A stretch of DNA of 46,928 nucleotides from Candidatus Saccharimonadota bacterium (GCA_017514675.1 JAFWIY010000017.1:1-46928); one strand, 5' to 3'; positions 22,726 to 31,361 are shown, numbered from the stretch's first letter. Notes: generated by a model not told the origin, from the letters alone. Numbers and translations: made by a program.

Positions 22726-22785
22726 CATTGACAAGATTGCCTAAAAGTGTTGAAGTATAGTTTTTGATGCTATAAAATGCGAAGT

Positions 22786-22962
22786 ATGAAAACAAAGCAT
22801 CAAAAACCTGACTTCACGGAAAGCGATATCAAACGTTTCGCTCAGGCTTTTGATATTCTCTTAGAGGGTGCGATTCAGAGCCGCTTAATTGATGAACACG
22901 GAAAACTTGCGACTGCCAGGATTGCTATTCATAGCGAAGCAACGGGAGGTGGCAATGATTGA
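22786..22962 (+). CDS. Small helical protein upstream of the replication gene
   Basis: A 58-residue protein (MKTKHQKPDFTESDIKRFAQ ...) with an amphipathic helix DIKRFAQAFDILLEGAIQSRL. Not recognised. Its last codons overlap the replication gene start by 8 bases, so the two are translationally coupled. ATG at 22777 is in frame, but a -10-like TATAAA ends at 22776, favouring 22786. Possibly a copy-control or auxiliary replication protein. Confidence 0.5.
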   Translation: MKTKHQKPDFTESDIKRFAQAFDILLEGAIQSRLIDEHGKLATARIAIHSEATGGGND

Positions 22963-24052
22963 TACTATTAAGTTGGTAAAAATCTTGGAACGGCCATTGC
23001 CTTACGGTATAGTAAAGTGGCAATCATTTAAGACTAACGAAAAAAGCGTAACTAGCGGCGTGATTAACCCTACCGCCGAAGATCGCCGCCGTAGCATCTA
23101 CAAACCAAATGTAACCTATTACGAGCGGCCGATGCCTGGCGGAGGCTACCGTTACGAAATAGGGATAGAAGTTTCGCTTCCAAAACTCCATTTCGGTAAT
23201 AACTTCGAAGAATTAACGGAAGCAGACTACAAGGCAGTCGTAAAGGGCATTAAACGTTCGCTCCGAAGTATGGGGTTCTCGCACGCCGTTGTTGCTGATA
23301 TCAGTAACTTTGGGGTGCGGAAGGTGGACTTTTGTAAAAACATTCGCTACACGGATGGAACTACTGTTGCCACGGTGATTGGCAATCTGGCTAAGGCGGA
23401 TATTTCGAAGGTATATGATGTTCAAAAAACCGACTTTAGGAATGGCGGCAAGATTCTTCACATCCATACAAACAGCCAAGATATTGCGTTTTACGACAAG
23501 ATTTCCGATCTTGAACAGGCTAAACGAACGGAACGAAGAGCGAAGGACAGAACTCCTAGTTATTGCCAGTATAACCTCCTAAAATCTCTTGATGAAGAAC
23601 GAAAAAGATGTCGTCTGGCAGTGCTCCGATACGAAGTTAGGTTAAACGGTAAAGATAAGATCCAGTCCGCACTCGATACCGCAGGCATCAAAACGCCACT
23701 TACTTTTAAGGGTATCTTTAAGCAGGAAGTAGCGAAAGCGATCCTGCTCCAAAATCTAGATAAAATTATGGCTAAAGTCCCGAACTCGGAATTACTAGAG
23801 GAGACTCCAGAAAACCTTCTGATCGACATTTTAGCTGAAGGCAAGAATAAAAGACCAAAAGACGTGTTTGCGAGGCTTGGTTTTGAGCTAGCGGTGAATA
23901 GTGTGGGTGATCTGCGAAAGTTCCGCACTCTTATTGATGAAAATTTCCAAAAAGATGCGTGGAGACGGCTTGCTAAAGATTATTTGACTAGGCCTTCAAA
24001 AAGTCAGTTGAGGGCGTTGCTTAAATTGCGGGAGGAGGTAGAAATGGGTTAA
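22955..24052 (+). CDS. Phage gene II/X-like replication initiation protein
   Basis: A 365-residue protein starting MIDTIKLVKI. The pattern IEVSLPKLHFGNNFEELTEADYKAVVKGI at about 71-99, followed by FSHAVVADISNFGVRKVDFCKNI and IAFYDKISDLEQAK, resembles the filamentous-phage gene II/X replication family (Phage_X/Phage_CRI type domains), which nick the origin for rolling-circle replication. A catalytic tyrosine is plausible in FYDK (about 176) but not proven. GGGAGGTGG lies just before the start. Iteron-like repeats upstream and a serine recombinase downstream support a replicating, integrating element. Confidence 0.68.
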   Translation: MIDTIKLVKILERPLPYGIVKWQSFKTNEKSVTSGVINPTAEDRRRSIYKPNVTYYERPMPGGGYRYEIGIEVSLPKLHFGNNFEELTEADYKAVVKGIKRSLRSMGFSHAVVADISNFGVRKVDFCKNIRYTDGTTVATVIGNLAKADISKVYDVQKTDFRNGGKILHIHTNSQDIAFYDKISDLEQAKRTERRAKDRTPSYCQYNLLKSLDEERKRCRLAVLRYEVRLNGKDKIQSALDTAGIKTPLTFKGIFKQEVAKAILLQNLDKIMAKVPNSELLEETPENLLIDILAEGKNKRPKDVFARLGFELAVNSVGDLRKFRTLIDENFQKDAWRRLAKDYLTRPSKSQLRALLKLREEVEMG

Positions 24053-24165
24053 ACACATTATTATTAGTAAGTTATAGTATGTTTTGTTAGGTTAATATGC
24101 TATAATATAAGTAAGAAAACTTAACAATCAAATTTTATAATTAAGCCAAAAAGAAAGGAATTTTT

Positions 24166-25710
24166 ATGGCGACTTTAATCGGAAAAACTGAACAAAAAGA
24201 TTATACAGGCACGAAGGCCTGGCTGATCGCAAGGGTGTCTGATCCGAGCCAGAGATCCGCTCTCCCCGCTCAGGAACTCAGGCTGAACGAATACTCTAAA
24301 AAACTAGGACTCGATAGCGAGCTGCATAGTTTCGACGAGACTGCCTACAAGGAAGACCGCAGAAAATTTCAGGAAGTAGTGAAGGAAATTGCTCATTACG
24401 AAGGGGGTTTAGCCGTGGTGGTGTTTGATAAAATCGACCGTTTTACTAGGGATGCCTCATCTGAAGTAGTGCGTATTTTAAAGGACAGGGTAAAGGATGG
24501 AAAATTGGAGCTTCACTTTCCGTCCGATGGTCTAGTGTTTCACAAAAACTCGCCTGCGTGCGATAAGACTCGGCTAGGTATGGGGATGGTGTTTGGCGAG
24601 TATTACTCGGCCGCCATTTCCGATAACGTTAAACGTAAGATCGAACAAAAACTTCACGATGGCGAATGGCCTGGAAAAGCACCTATCGGCTATTTGAATG
24701 TTACGAAGCCAGATGGGACAAAAGATATTATTCCAGATCCAGAACGTAGGGATTACATTAAACGTATCTTTGATCTTCGTAACGAGGGGGAAACCTTCCG
24801 TTCCATCGCTAAAATTATAAAAAAAGAAGGCTTAACGTCTAATAACGCAAGCCGTAAACCTCTCGGACGAAGTCAAATCGAGAGCATTCTTAAAAACCCT
24901 TTTCCGTATGGCGAGATGAAGTATAATGGCCGAATCTATAAACACCGCTACGAGCCAATTATTAGTAAAACGGATTTCTTGAGTGCTCAGGAAGTCAATA
25001 AGCGGCAGTTGGAAAACAAGAACAAGAAAGACGTAAAACGCCGCTATACTTTCACTGGCGTGGCTAAATGTGCCGTTTGCGGCTGCTCGATGTCTTCATA
25101 TGTAGCAAAAGGGCGTGTTTATATGAAGTGTTCACAGGCGAAAGGGCACTGTCCTGGCACTAACGTGTCGGAGGAGTATGTCGAAGAGCAATTAAATGAT
25201 ATTCTCGATCATCTTGTGCCCGATGATGCGACCTGTAAACGCATCTACGAAGAGTTGGCGAAACGCCGCAATGATTCGCAGGAATATTTCGTAAATTCCA
25301 TCGAGGAAGTCCGCCAGAATATTAAAAAAATTTCACGAAAAGAGGCTACTCTTTATGATGATAGGCTCTGTGGGCGTATTACTGTGGATACTTACGACAA
25401 AATTGCAAATGATCTTAAGGAAGATAAGGAACGCTACGAACAGCAGCTATTGGAGCTGACGGCGAATGATAAGTCGTTCGAATTGGATGCTGCCACCCTG
25501 TTATGGGTGGCTCAGCACGCCCGTGAGTTATATAAGAGTTTGAAGGTGGAACAAAAAACTAGGTTTTTGAACCTTCTACTTTCTAACCTCAAAATCCAAC
25601 AAAAAACGGCTCTTCCATCTCTGTTAGAGCCGTTTGCGAGCCTGGTGGATGGCTCTAAAACCTTAAAATGGCTCCCCCGGCCAGACTCGAACTGGCAACC
25701 TCGAAGTTAA
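24166..25710 (+). CDS. Large serine recombinase (site-specific integrase)
   Basis: A 514-residue resolvase/invertase-type integrase. The catalytic domain covers about 16-150 with the nucleophile S25 in ARVSDPSQRSALPAQ and VVFDKIDRFTRD near 84-95. The recombinase domain follows (GYLNVTKPDG ... LKNPFPYGEMKYNGRIYKHRYEPII), then the zinc ribbon CAVCG ... CSQAKGHC near 305-330 and a coiled coil. The promoter TGCTATAAT lies near 24095 and AAAGGA precedes the start. The last 50 codons run through the tRNA-Asn terminator and into the tRNA antisense (ending WLPRPDSNWQPRS), so gene and attachment site are physically fused. Confidence 0.93.
   Translation: MATLIGKTEQKDYTGTKAWLIARVSDPSQRSALPAQELRLNEYSKKLGLDSELHSFDETAYKEDRRKFQEVVKEIAHYEGGLAVVVFDKIDRFTRDASSEVVRILKDRVKDGKLELHFPSDGLVFHKNSPACDKTRLGMGMVFGEYYSAAISDNVKRKIEQKLHDGEWPGKAPIGYLNVTKPDGTKDIIPDPERRDYIKRIFDLRNEGETFRSIAKIIKKEGLTSNNASRKPLGRSQIESILKNPFPYGEMKYNGRIYKHRYEPIISKTDFLSAQEVNKRQLENKNKKDVKRRYTFTGVAKCAVCGCSMSSYVAKGRVYMKCSQAKGHCPGTNVSEEYVEEQLNDILDHLVPDDATCKRIYEELAKRRNDSQEYFVNSIEEVRQNIKKISRKEATLYDDRLCGRITVDTYDKIANDLKEDKERYEQQLLELTANDKSFELDAATLLWVAQHARELYKSLKVEQKTRFLNLLLSNLKIQQKTALPSLLEPFASLVDGSKTLKWLPRPDSNWQPRS
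25607..25637 (-). terminator. Present terminator of tRNA-Asn, inside the recombinase gene
   Basis: On the minus strand AAACGGCTCT pairs with AGAGCCGTTT and is followed by TTTTG, about 32 bases past the tRNA CCA end. It is encoded within the recombinase reading frame, so the element carries a replacement terminator for the tRNA it interrupts. Confidence 0.85.
25667..25676. repeat. Proposed right attachment repeat (attR core)
   Basis: AATGGCTCCC covers the tRNA-Asn CCA and three to four acceptor-stem bases on the minus strand. The same 10 bases stand at 17435-17444. Confidence 0.55.
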
Positions 25711-25743
25711 CAGCTTCTTGCTCCACCATTGAGCTACAGGGGA
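25669..25743 (-). tRNA. tRNA-Asn (anticodon GUU), CCA encoded
   Basis: On the minus strand: acceptor TCCCCTG/CGGGGGA, D arm GCTC/GAGC, anticodon loop CTGTTAA (GTT) and T arm GCCAG-TTCGAGT-CTGGC, then discriminator G and CCA. TGCTATAAT lies about 10 bases upstream. The recombinase gene overlaps its 3' half by 42 bases on the other strand. Confidence 0.95.
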
Positions 25744-25911
25744 ATCCATATCTATTATAGCACAAAATCCAATTTTGTGGTAAAATTACCCATAAATCTA
25801 TACCAACATACCCTGAAATCTTGTAAAAATCAAAAAATATGCTACAATATCACAATAAACTGTGTAAATAGCTTTTATTTACAGGCACATCACAAGTTAG
25901 GAGGTATTAGT

Positions 25912-26358
25912 ATGGAGAAAAAGGCTATCGTATCAGCACGAGTTCTGATTTCGAGCTGCAGGGATTGTCCGCATTGCTTTCGCCGAACTTTGGCCGTTGA
26001 TTATGATTATTATGGTTATAATTTTGATGATGGCGAAGAGAAAGAGCTTGTAGGTTACTTTTGCGAGCAAGTCACTTACGATCAGGGAAGAGATAGTAGC
26101 TTCTACAATAAAATTGACAGTATAATTCGATATGAGAAACTTCACCGCTATGGGGATTATGATAATAAATATAGACCAATAGCACACGATACTATCAACC
26201 CCTCAATGGAAGACAAGAACATAATTGGAATCGTAGAACGCGAGGATTGGGTATCCGGCGTATCAGTATTCCAGATACCGGATTGGTGTCCATGCCTTGC
26301 AGAATCTGATCCTCACGGAGGCTCCTTTGATTTTAAGTTTTCTTCGCGAGTCACCTGA
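25912..26358 (+). CDS. Cysteine-containing protein of unknown function
   Basis: A 148-residue soluble protein, not recognised. It has SSCRDCPHCFRR near residues 14-25 and later a WCPCLAE near 128-134; the spacing of these cysteines could bind a metal. The middle is Tyr/Asp-rich (DYDYYGYNFDDGEEKEL). TAGGAGGT precedes the ATG at 25912, and the leader has a TGTAAATA/TATTTACA hairpin; a TGCTACAAT -10 lies near 25840. It has its own terminator. Like the 422, 39549 and 42084 genes it is a monocistronic, strongly initiated orphan. Confidence 0.65.
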   Translation: MEKKAIVSARVLISSCRDCPHCFRRTLAVDYDYYGYNFDDGEEKELVGYFCEQVTYDQGRDSSFYNKIDSIIRYEKLHRYGDYDNKYRPIAHDTINPSMEDKNIIGIVEREDWVSGVSVFQIPDWCPCLAESDPHGGSFDFKFSSRVT

Positions 26359-26368
26359 CTAGCCTTCT

Positions 26369-26403
26369 CCCCCAGCTCCGGCGCACCCGGAGCTATTTGT
26401 TTT
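26369..26403 (+). terminator. Terminator of the 25912 gene
   Basis: AGCTCCGG pairs with CCGGAGCT around a short GCGCAC loop and is followed by ATTTGTTTT. Confidence 0.8.
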
Positions 26404-26433
26404 AGAATTTAATTTGTGTTATAATCAACAGAT

Positions 26434-28203
26434 ATGGAACAAAAAACCATCCAAATCGCCGGTTCTATCACCGTGGACGAGCTATCTAAAGCGCTCGGCC
26501 TTTCTGTTACCGACCTTATCGGCACTCTCTTTAAAAACGGTATCGTCGCAACCATTAACCAGCGCCTTGACTACGAAACTGCCAGCATTATTATAGATGA
26601 GCTTGGTCTCAAAGATGTTAAACTCGAACGCAAAAACACCGCCACCAAGACTGCAAACGGCCCCACTCGCGAGCTTTCCGACAAAGCCGTCACTCGTCCG
26701 CCTGTTGTTGCCGTGATGGGTCACGTTGACCACGGCAAAACCACCCTTTTAGATACCCTCCTCAACAAGAAAACCGTTGAAGGTGAAGCCGGCGGCATCA
26801 CCCAACACATTTCCGCGTATCAATTAGAGCATGATGGTCGCTTGATTACTTTCCTTGATACTCCAGGTCATGAGGCCTTTGCTGCTATCCGCCAACATGG
26901 CGCCATGCTTACTGATATTGTCATTATCGTGGTCGCTGCTGATGATGGCGTAAAGCCCCAGACTATCGAAGCGATCAACTTTGCCAAAACTGCAAACGCC
27001 AAAATCATTGTCGCCATTAACAAAATTGATCGCGAGGGCGCCGATATCCCACGCACCATGGCAGATCTTGCCAACAACGGCCTCCAGCCCGAGGAATGGG
27101 GCGGCGACATCGTGATGGTGCCAATCTCTGCCAAGCAAAACCAAAATCTCGACAAACTCCTAGATATGATTCTGCTTACCGCCGATCTCGAAGAACTTAA
27201 GGCCGACATCAACATCCCAGCCGAAGGTTTAGTGATTGAATCGCATATGGAAGTCGGCAAAGGCTCGGTCGTAAATCTATTAGTTACGGGTGGGGAATTA
27301 AAAACCGGCGAATTCATCGTAGCTGGTTCCACCTATGCCAAAATCCGTACCATGCTAGATTGGAAGGGCAAGCCTAAAGGCAAAGCCACCCCATCCACCC
27401 CAGTTACTATTACCGGCTTTAAAGAGCTCCCGAATTTCGGCGACCGTTTCACTGAAGCAAAAGATGAAAAAACCGCCCGCAAAATGGCGCTTCTTAACGC
27501 CCAGAATGCCGCGAACGAATCTGCTTCCGCCAATGTCACCAGCTCCGATCTCCTCCGCATGATGAATGTTGCGGACAATTCCAAGGTCTTTAATGTTATT
27601 ATTAAGGGCGATGTGCTCGGCTCGGTCACTTCTGTGGTGGACAGCCTTAAAATGATTGACACCCACGGCGAAATTACCTTAAATATTGTTTCTACCGGCG
27701 TTGGCGATATTAACGAAAACGATGTCTACATGGCCGCCGGCGACAACACTGTTATTTACGGCTTTAATGTTTCAGTACCGATTAACATTTCCAAAATGGC
27801 TGCCCGTGATGGCGTAAAGATTCGCACCTACAAGGTTATTTATGAACTCTTAGATGATGCCAAATCCGAAATGGAAAATTTGCTTGATGCTGAAATTATA
27901 GAGGAAGACAAAGGCGAAATGAAGGTTCTCGGCGTTTTCCGCACCGAAAAGACTAGCATTATCGCCGGCGGGGAAGTCTTAAAGGGCGATGCTAAGCCTG
28001 GCTATCTCGCAAAAGTCATTCGTGATAAAAAATATCTCGGCGAAGCCGAAGTTACCTCTGTCCAAAAAGAAAAAATGGATGTAAAAGAACTTGTCGCCGG
28101 CGAAACTGGCGGCCTCGCGCTGAAAACCAAAGCCAAAATCGACCTCCAAGTCGGCGACCGCCTCAAATTCTTCACCCGCGAATCCAAAAAACGCACGTTG
28201 TAA
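26434..28203 (+). CDS. infB: Translation initiation factor IF-2
   Basis: A 589-residue GTPase that places initiator fMet-tRNA on the ribosome. The G domain has GHVDHGKTT (96-104), DTPGHEAF (about 142-149) and NKID (about 195-198). Domains II-IV follow, with the C-terminal region binding fMet-tRNA. The N-terminal region before the G domain is only about 90 residues with one IF2-N-like segment ([24 protein letters not shown]), far shorter than in E. coli. The gene is leaderless or nearly so (TGTTATAAT, 8 bases, ATG), which is notable for a factor known to affect leaderless-mRNA initiation. No nusA or rbfA neighbours. Confidence 0.97.
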   Translation: MEQKTIQIAGSITVDELSKALGLSVTDLIGTLFKNGIVATINQRLDYETASIIIDELGLKDVKLERKNTATKTANGPTRELSDKAVTRPPVVAVMGHVDHGKTTLLDTLLNKKTVEGEAGGITQHISAYQLEHDGRLITFLDTPGHEAFAAIRQHGAMLTDIVIIVVAADDGVKPQTIEAINFAKTANAKIIVAINKIDREGADIPRTMADLANNGLQPEEWGGDIVMVPISAKQNQNLDKLLDMILLTADLEELKADINIPAEGLVIESHMEVGKGSVVNLLVTGGELKTGEFIVAGSTYAKIRTMLDWKGKPKGKATPSTPVTITGFKELPNFGDRFTEAKDEKTARKMALLNAQNAANESASANVTSSDLLRMMNVADNSKVFNVIIKGDVLGSVTSVVDSLKMIDTHGEITLNIVSTGVGDINENDVYMAAGDNTVIYGFNVSVPINISKMAARDGVKIRTYKVIYELLDDAKSEMENLLDAEIIEEDKGEMKVLGVFRTEKTSIIAGGEVLKGDAKPGYLAKVIRDKKYLGEAEVTSVQKEKMDVKELVAGETGGLALKTKAKIDLQVGDRLKFFTRESKKRTL

Positions 28204-28226
28204 AAATCTCATGCTATAATCGAAGC

Positions 28227-28640
28227 ATGAGCAATAATAAACCCGCAAAACAAATAAGCCAAACATCAGCATTAGTAACCGGCATACTGGGTATATTAAT
28301 CCCTGTTGGCTTACAAAATTTTATTGCGAGAAGAACTGCTTGGGGTTTTATTCATTTAGGATCTAAACTCTTACTTCCCGCGGGGTATTTTATTTGGCTC
28401 TTTGACGGATATTGCGCTGGCGGTAAATTTTGTAGTAAACCGCCGAGCTTCTTGGCATTTATAGGTTCATTTATTATTGCGTTATGTATAACAACATTGG
28501 TTTTGAATTTAGTCGAATGTGCAAAAATAATTAATAAAGGCAAAATTATTTTTAAAAAAGAAAGCTCGATTTTAGGAATCGCTGTATTAATTTTAACGCT
28601 AATTGTTTTTGCATATAGATATTGTCTGTATTTATCATAG
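28227..28640 (+). CDS. Small multi-pass membrane protein
   Basis: A 137-residue protein with about four hydrophobic segments (about 16-35, 40-60, 72-98 and 112-133). Two cysteine-containing loops (YCAGGKFC) could form a disulfide outside. GLQNFIARRTAWGFIHLG recalls TM2-like membrane proteins but the match is weak. Leaderless: TGCTATAAT, 6 bases, ATG. Confidence 0.6.
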   Translation: MSNNKPAKQISQTSALVTGILGILIPVGLQNFIARRTAWGFIHLGSKLLLPAGYFIWLFDGYCAGGKFCSKPPSFLAFIGSFIIALCITTLVLNLVECAKIINKGKIIFKKESSILGIAVLILTLIVFAYRYCLYLS

Positions 28641-28707
28641 TTTTCAAATTTCTCACATAAGAGTTCAAGGCGCACGCCGTAGCTTATAGTGTGCATATCT
28701 TAACGAT

Positions 28708-29058
28708 TTATTGTAAGAAAAACTTAATTTGAGCCTCGGGCGGAAGAAACATATTAACGAAAAACATACACGGGAAGATAACGCAAAAAACAAGCATCAT
28801 GATGTCTAGAATTAATATTGCTCTTTCGGTTGCCTTGAGTTCGGTTTTTCTTGATTTTTTCCAAGTAATCAACGAAATTAAACCTATTAGCCAGAGTATA
28901 AATATTATTAAGTTGGCCCCCATTTCGCTAAAAGCACAGCTAAGTCCACGGCATTCGGGTCTAATCTTTAGGATTTTTTGTACAAACACTAAAATCGTGG
29001 ATAGTACTATTAAGGCGGTTGCCACAAATAATTTATTAGGAGTTCGTTTATTCTTCAC
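28708..29058 (-). CDS. Small membrane protein, three predicted segments
   Basis: A 116-residue protein with segments at about 10-28, 47-68 and 83-106, a basic loop KKSRKTELK, and a C-terminus after FFVNMFLPPEAQ. GTG start at 29058, 6 bases after TGTTATAAT on the minus strand, so it would be a leaderless GTG gene. Not recognised. Confidence 0.55.
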   Translation of the reverse strand: MKNKRTPNKLFVATALIVLSTILVFVQKILKIRPECRGLSCAFSEMGANLIIFILWLIGLISLITWKKSRKTELKATERAILILDIMMLVFCVIFPCMFFVNMFLPPEAQIKFFLQ

Positions 29059-29092
29059 GATGCTATTATAACATGGTAAAGCTTTGAATAGT

Positions 29093-29227
29093 AAACTTCT
29101 TTCAATCTCACTATTTACCGGCTAAAAAACTGAAAAAATAGCAGCGGGAAACCGGTACTGAAATACCGGAGGGATCCCACTTGATTATTTTTTCAGTTTT
29201 TTACCGCAGTGAGATTGAAAGAAGTTT
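29093..29227. repeat. 135-bp long inverted repeat
   Basis: Outer arms AAACTTCTTTCAATCTCAC (29093-29111) and its exact complement (29209-29227) are 19 bp and perfect. Inner arms AAAAAACTGAAAAAATA (29124-29140) and complement (29186-29202) are 17 bp and perfect. The top has GCGGGA/TCCCAC and ACCGGTA/TACCGG stems. No gene lies inside and no target-site duplication is seen at the ends. It separates two divergent genes. It may be a MITE-like element, a double-stranded RNA source or a long bidirectional terminator. Confidence 0.85.
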
Positions 29228-29312
29228 ATGGTTATGATTTTCACCCCGGCAAGCGCGAAAAAGTTTATTATTTTACTTCCGCATGCTATAATAACCACAA
29301 GGAGAATAAATA

Positions 29313-29606
29313 ATGGAATTTGACGACAAATTTTTACAAGAAATGGGCCTCTCGGCGATGCCAGAGCAAGAAAAACAGGCTTTCCTTGATTATGTTCAGG
29401 AAGAACTTGAAGTTCGCATCGGCGAACGCATATCAAAAGGTCTCACCGAGGTTCAATTAAACGAATTTGATATGATTACCGACCCCGCCGAAGCCGCCAA
29501 GTGGCTAGAGAAAAACCGCCCCGACTACCGCGAGATCGTCACTCGCACCATCAGCGAAATGAAAGAAGAAATCCGCGCCAACCGCGCCAAACTCGTCGGC
29601 GCGTAA
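29313..29606 (+). CDS. DUF5663-like small protein
   Basis: A 97-residue acidic helical protein (MEFDDKFLQEMGLSAMPEQE ... FLDYVQEELEVRIGERISKGL ... MITDPAEAAKWLEKNRPDYREIV). The pattern matches small DUF5663 proteins that are frequent in CPR genomes; function unknown. TGCTATAAT near 29284-29292 and AAGGAG 10 bases before the start give a short-leader gene. Confidence 0.65.
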   Translation: MEFDDKFLQEMGLSAMPEQEKQAFLDYVQEELEVRIGERISKGLTEVQLNEFDMITDPAEAAKWLEKNRPDYREIVTRTISEMKEEIRANRAKLVGA

Positions 29607-29651
29607 AGTTATAAAGTATACATATCGGCGAATATGTATACTTTTTTGTGT

Positions 29652-29801
29652 TATAATTAAATTGCGAAACTATAACCTATTTGACTCTTAATCGAGCGAT
29701 AGATGCGGCTATTTACGCAATTTGCTTGATTAAGAGTAGGTTGTAGTTTCGCGACTAAGTAAATAGTCGCATTTTTGTTAGGTGCGAGAAAGTGAGGAAA
29801 A
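29652..29801 (+). promoter_or_regulatory. Promoter and attenuator-like leader of the 29802 gene
   Basis: TGTTATAAT (TATAAT 29652-29657) starts an RNA near 29664 whose first bases GCGAAACTATAACCTA pair with 29737-29752, with ACTCTTAATC/GATTAAGAGT continuing the stem (29684-29693 with 29729-29738). A second hairpin GCGACTA/TAGTCGC (29751-29770) followed by ATTTTTG looks like a terminator and shares its first bases with the long stem. GTGAGGA precedes the ATG. The start TATAATTAAATTG is identical to that of the 18407 leader. Confidence 0.55.
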
Positions 29802-31361
29802 ATGTCAAATCCTAATACTCCCGGCGAAAGCAGGAGCGAACAATCTCACGGCAACGACGGGCCGTGGGGAAAAGAATACCAAGAATCCGTCCCACCCTTT
29901 AATCCGGACCAAAAACCGGAATCGCCGGAATCAGATGATTATTTTATGGATCAAGGAATCGAACAAAAAAATCTCGACAATATAGATATTTCCACCGAAC
30001 AAGGCAAATACGAATATTTAGATAGCCTTATAGGCAATGCGGAACAATGGCACGAAGAAAACCCGCAAGAAGCTAGTGATGATCGGGCGGTTGTCGCGAG
30101 ACAAAGAAAAATTTTACAAAATCTTGATATTAATAGCGACGGTCAGACTGTCGAAAAAGCATTAGAACAAAGAATAGCGAGTTTTGCCGAAGTCATGAAT
30201 AACCCAAACGCTTCAGATGAAGCACAAAAGACAGCATACGAGAATTGGTATGCCGCACAAAACCTACATTCGATACTGGCATCTGAAACGAAAAGACGAA
30301 GCCTAGAAAATTCCCAAGAAGCACAAACAGAAAACCCAGACGACCAAGAAGCCGAGGATGATTCCAAAAAAGAACAAGAATCTTCGCCCGAAAACTTGCG
30401 TGAGAAATTTAATAAAACCAGGGATCTTATCGATGAAATAAAGAAAGTAGACGAGGTTCTCAATAATAGCGATTTGGATATGTTTTATTTGGATTTTGGT
30501 ATAGACATTCTATCGAAGTATTATGGCATCGTAGCAATGCAGGATGCAATGCTGTTTGGTTGTAATGATATTAAAAACAAGAAAAACCCAAGCCCTAGTG
30601 ACATCGAAAAAGCATTAGGTCACATTTTTAGTGGGGCAGAAGCAGTGGGTTGCGGCAAGGGAAGCGTTGATCTTCCGATACCTTACGATTTATTTTACGA
30701 AGAAAATAATCTTCGAGTCGCAGGAACTATAGAGGTTGAGAGATATGACGATGGGCCACTATTAAATAACTGGAAAGTTAAAATACTCCAAGCCGGCAAT
30801 GGAACAAAAGACCTTAATCATCGGGTAGCTTACGATGGCTTACGGGCGTGGTATTCTTTATTCTCTCTTGAGTTTTCTTCTCCCATTCTTTCGTATGAAG
30901 GCAATGATGAAGAATGGCAAGCAGAGATGAAAAAAATGTATGTTTCCGAAAAGAAACCAGGCGAACGCCCCGGCTTATTTGATTATCTTACGGCGGCCAG
31001 GAAACAAGTTACCAAAAAGGCGAGTGAAGCCGCTCAATCTCTTATAGCCATTCAATCTAGTATTGAAGAAAAAGCCGGTTCATTCAAAGAAGCAACCATG
31101 AACGATTTGCAAGAAAAAATCAATCAACTCGAAGAAGTGAAAAAATCCGTCGTCGGAGGTAGTGAGCTTGATGACTCCGAAGAAAGTGAAATTATTTCAG
31201 ATGTTGTAAGAAAATTAGATGCGCTCGAAAAGGCGAGAAAAGCCGCATCCTCCAAAGCAATAGCGACCGAACGCCGCCGACTATACGACGAGCTAGGCGA
31301 GGGCTCGGAAGAATATCTTTCAAAAACTATCCCAGCTATGGAAAAACGCGCGCAAGGCTAA
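29802..31361 (+). CDS. Large acidic protein of unknown function
   Basis: A 519-residue hydrophilic protein, not recognised. Residues 1-190 are Asn/Gln/Glu/Ser-rich and probably disordered. Residues about 195-340 look folded (YLDFGIDILSKYYGIVAMQD ... GCGKGSVDLPIPYDLFYEEN). Residues about 390-480 are helical and may form coiled coil (IQSSIEEKAGSF ... MNDLQEKINQLEEVKKSV). No membrane segment or signal peptide. It has its own promoter and structured leader. It shares composition and leader design with the 18611 gene; sequence homology is not evident by eye. Confidence 0.6.
   Translation: MSNPNTPGESRSEQSHGNDGPWGKEYQESVPPFNPDQKPESPESDDYFMDQGIEQKNLDNIDISTEQGKYEYLDSLIGNAEQWHEENPQEASDDRAVVARQRKILQNLDINSDGQTVEKALEQRIASFAEVMNNPNASDEAQKTAYENWYAAQNLHSILASETKRRSLENSQEAQTENPDDQEAEDDSKKEQESSPENLREKFNKTRDLIDEIKKVDEVLNNSDLDMFYLDFGIDILSKYYGIVAMQDAMLFGCNDIKNKKNPSPSDIEKALGHIFSGAEAVGCGKGSVDLPIPYDLFYEENNLRVAGTIEVERYDDGPLLNNWKVKILQAGNGTKDLNHRVAYDGLRAWYSLFSLEFSSPILSYEGNDEEWQAEMKKMYVSEKKPGERPGLFDYLTAARKQVTKKASEAAQSLIAIQSSIEEKAGSFKEATMNDLQEKINQLEEVKKSVVGGSELDDSEESEIISDVVRKLDALEKARKAASSKAIATERRRLYDELGEGSEEYLSKTIPAMEKRAQG

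Larger units (their letters stand above)
17445..25676. mobile_element. 8.2-kb integrative element in the 3' end of tRNA-Asn
   Basis: The element is bounded by the 10-bp repeat AATGGCTCCC and carries a large serine recombinase at the end touching tRNA-Asn. It also holds an excisionase-like HTH gene, a phage gene II/X-like replication gene with iteron-like repeats, a PemK/MazF-like toxin and several unknown genes. No capsid, portal, packaging ATPase or conjugation genes are recognised, so it may be a plasmid-like integrative element, a satellite, or a relative of filamentous phage. The presence of a tRNA terminator just outside the left repeat supports the boundaries. The exact crossover dinucleotide is not determinable from one sequence. 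Confidence 0.55.

Noticed and set aside
25729-25911. Upstream extension of the 25912 gene
   Set aside because: It covers the tRNA-Asn 5' end, promoters and the leader hairpin; AGGAGGT points to 25912.
29093-29227. Insertion sequence or MITE with target-site duplication
   Set aside because: The arms are perfect but no flanking direct repeat or transposase was found, so it is kept only as an inverted repeat.
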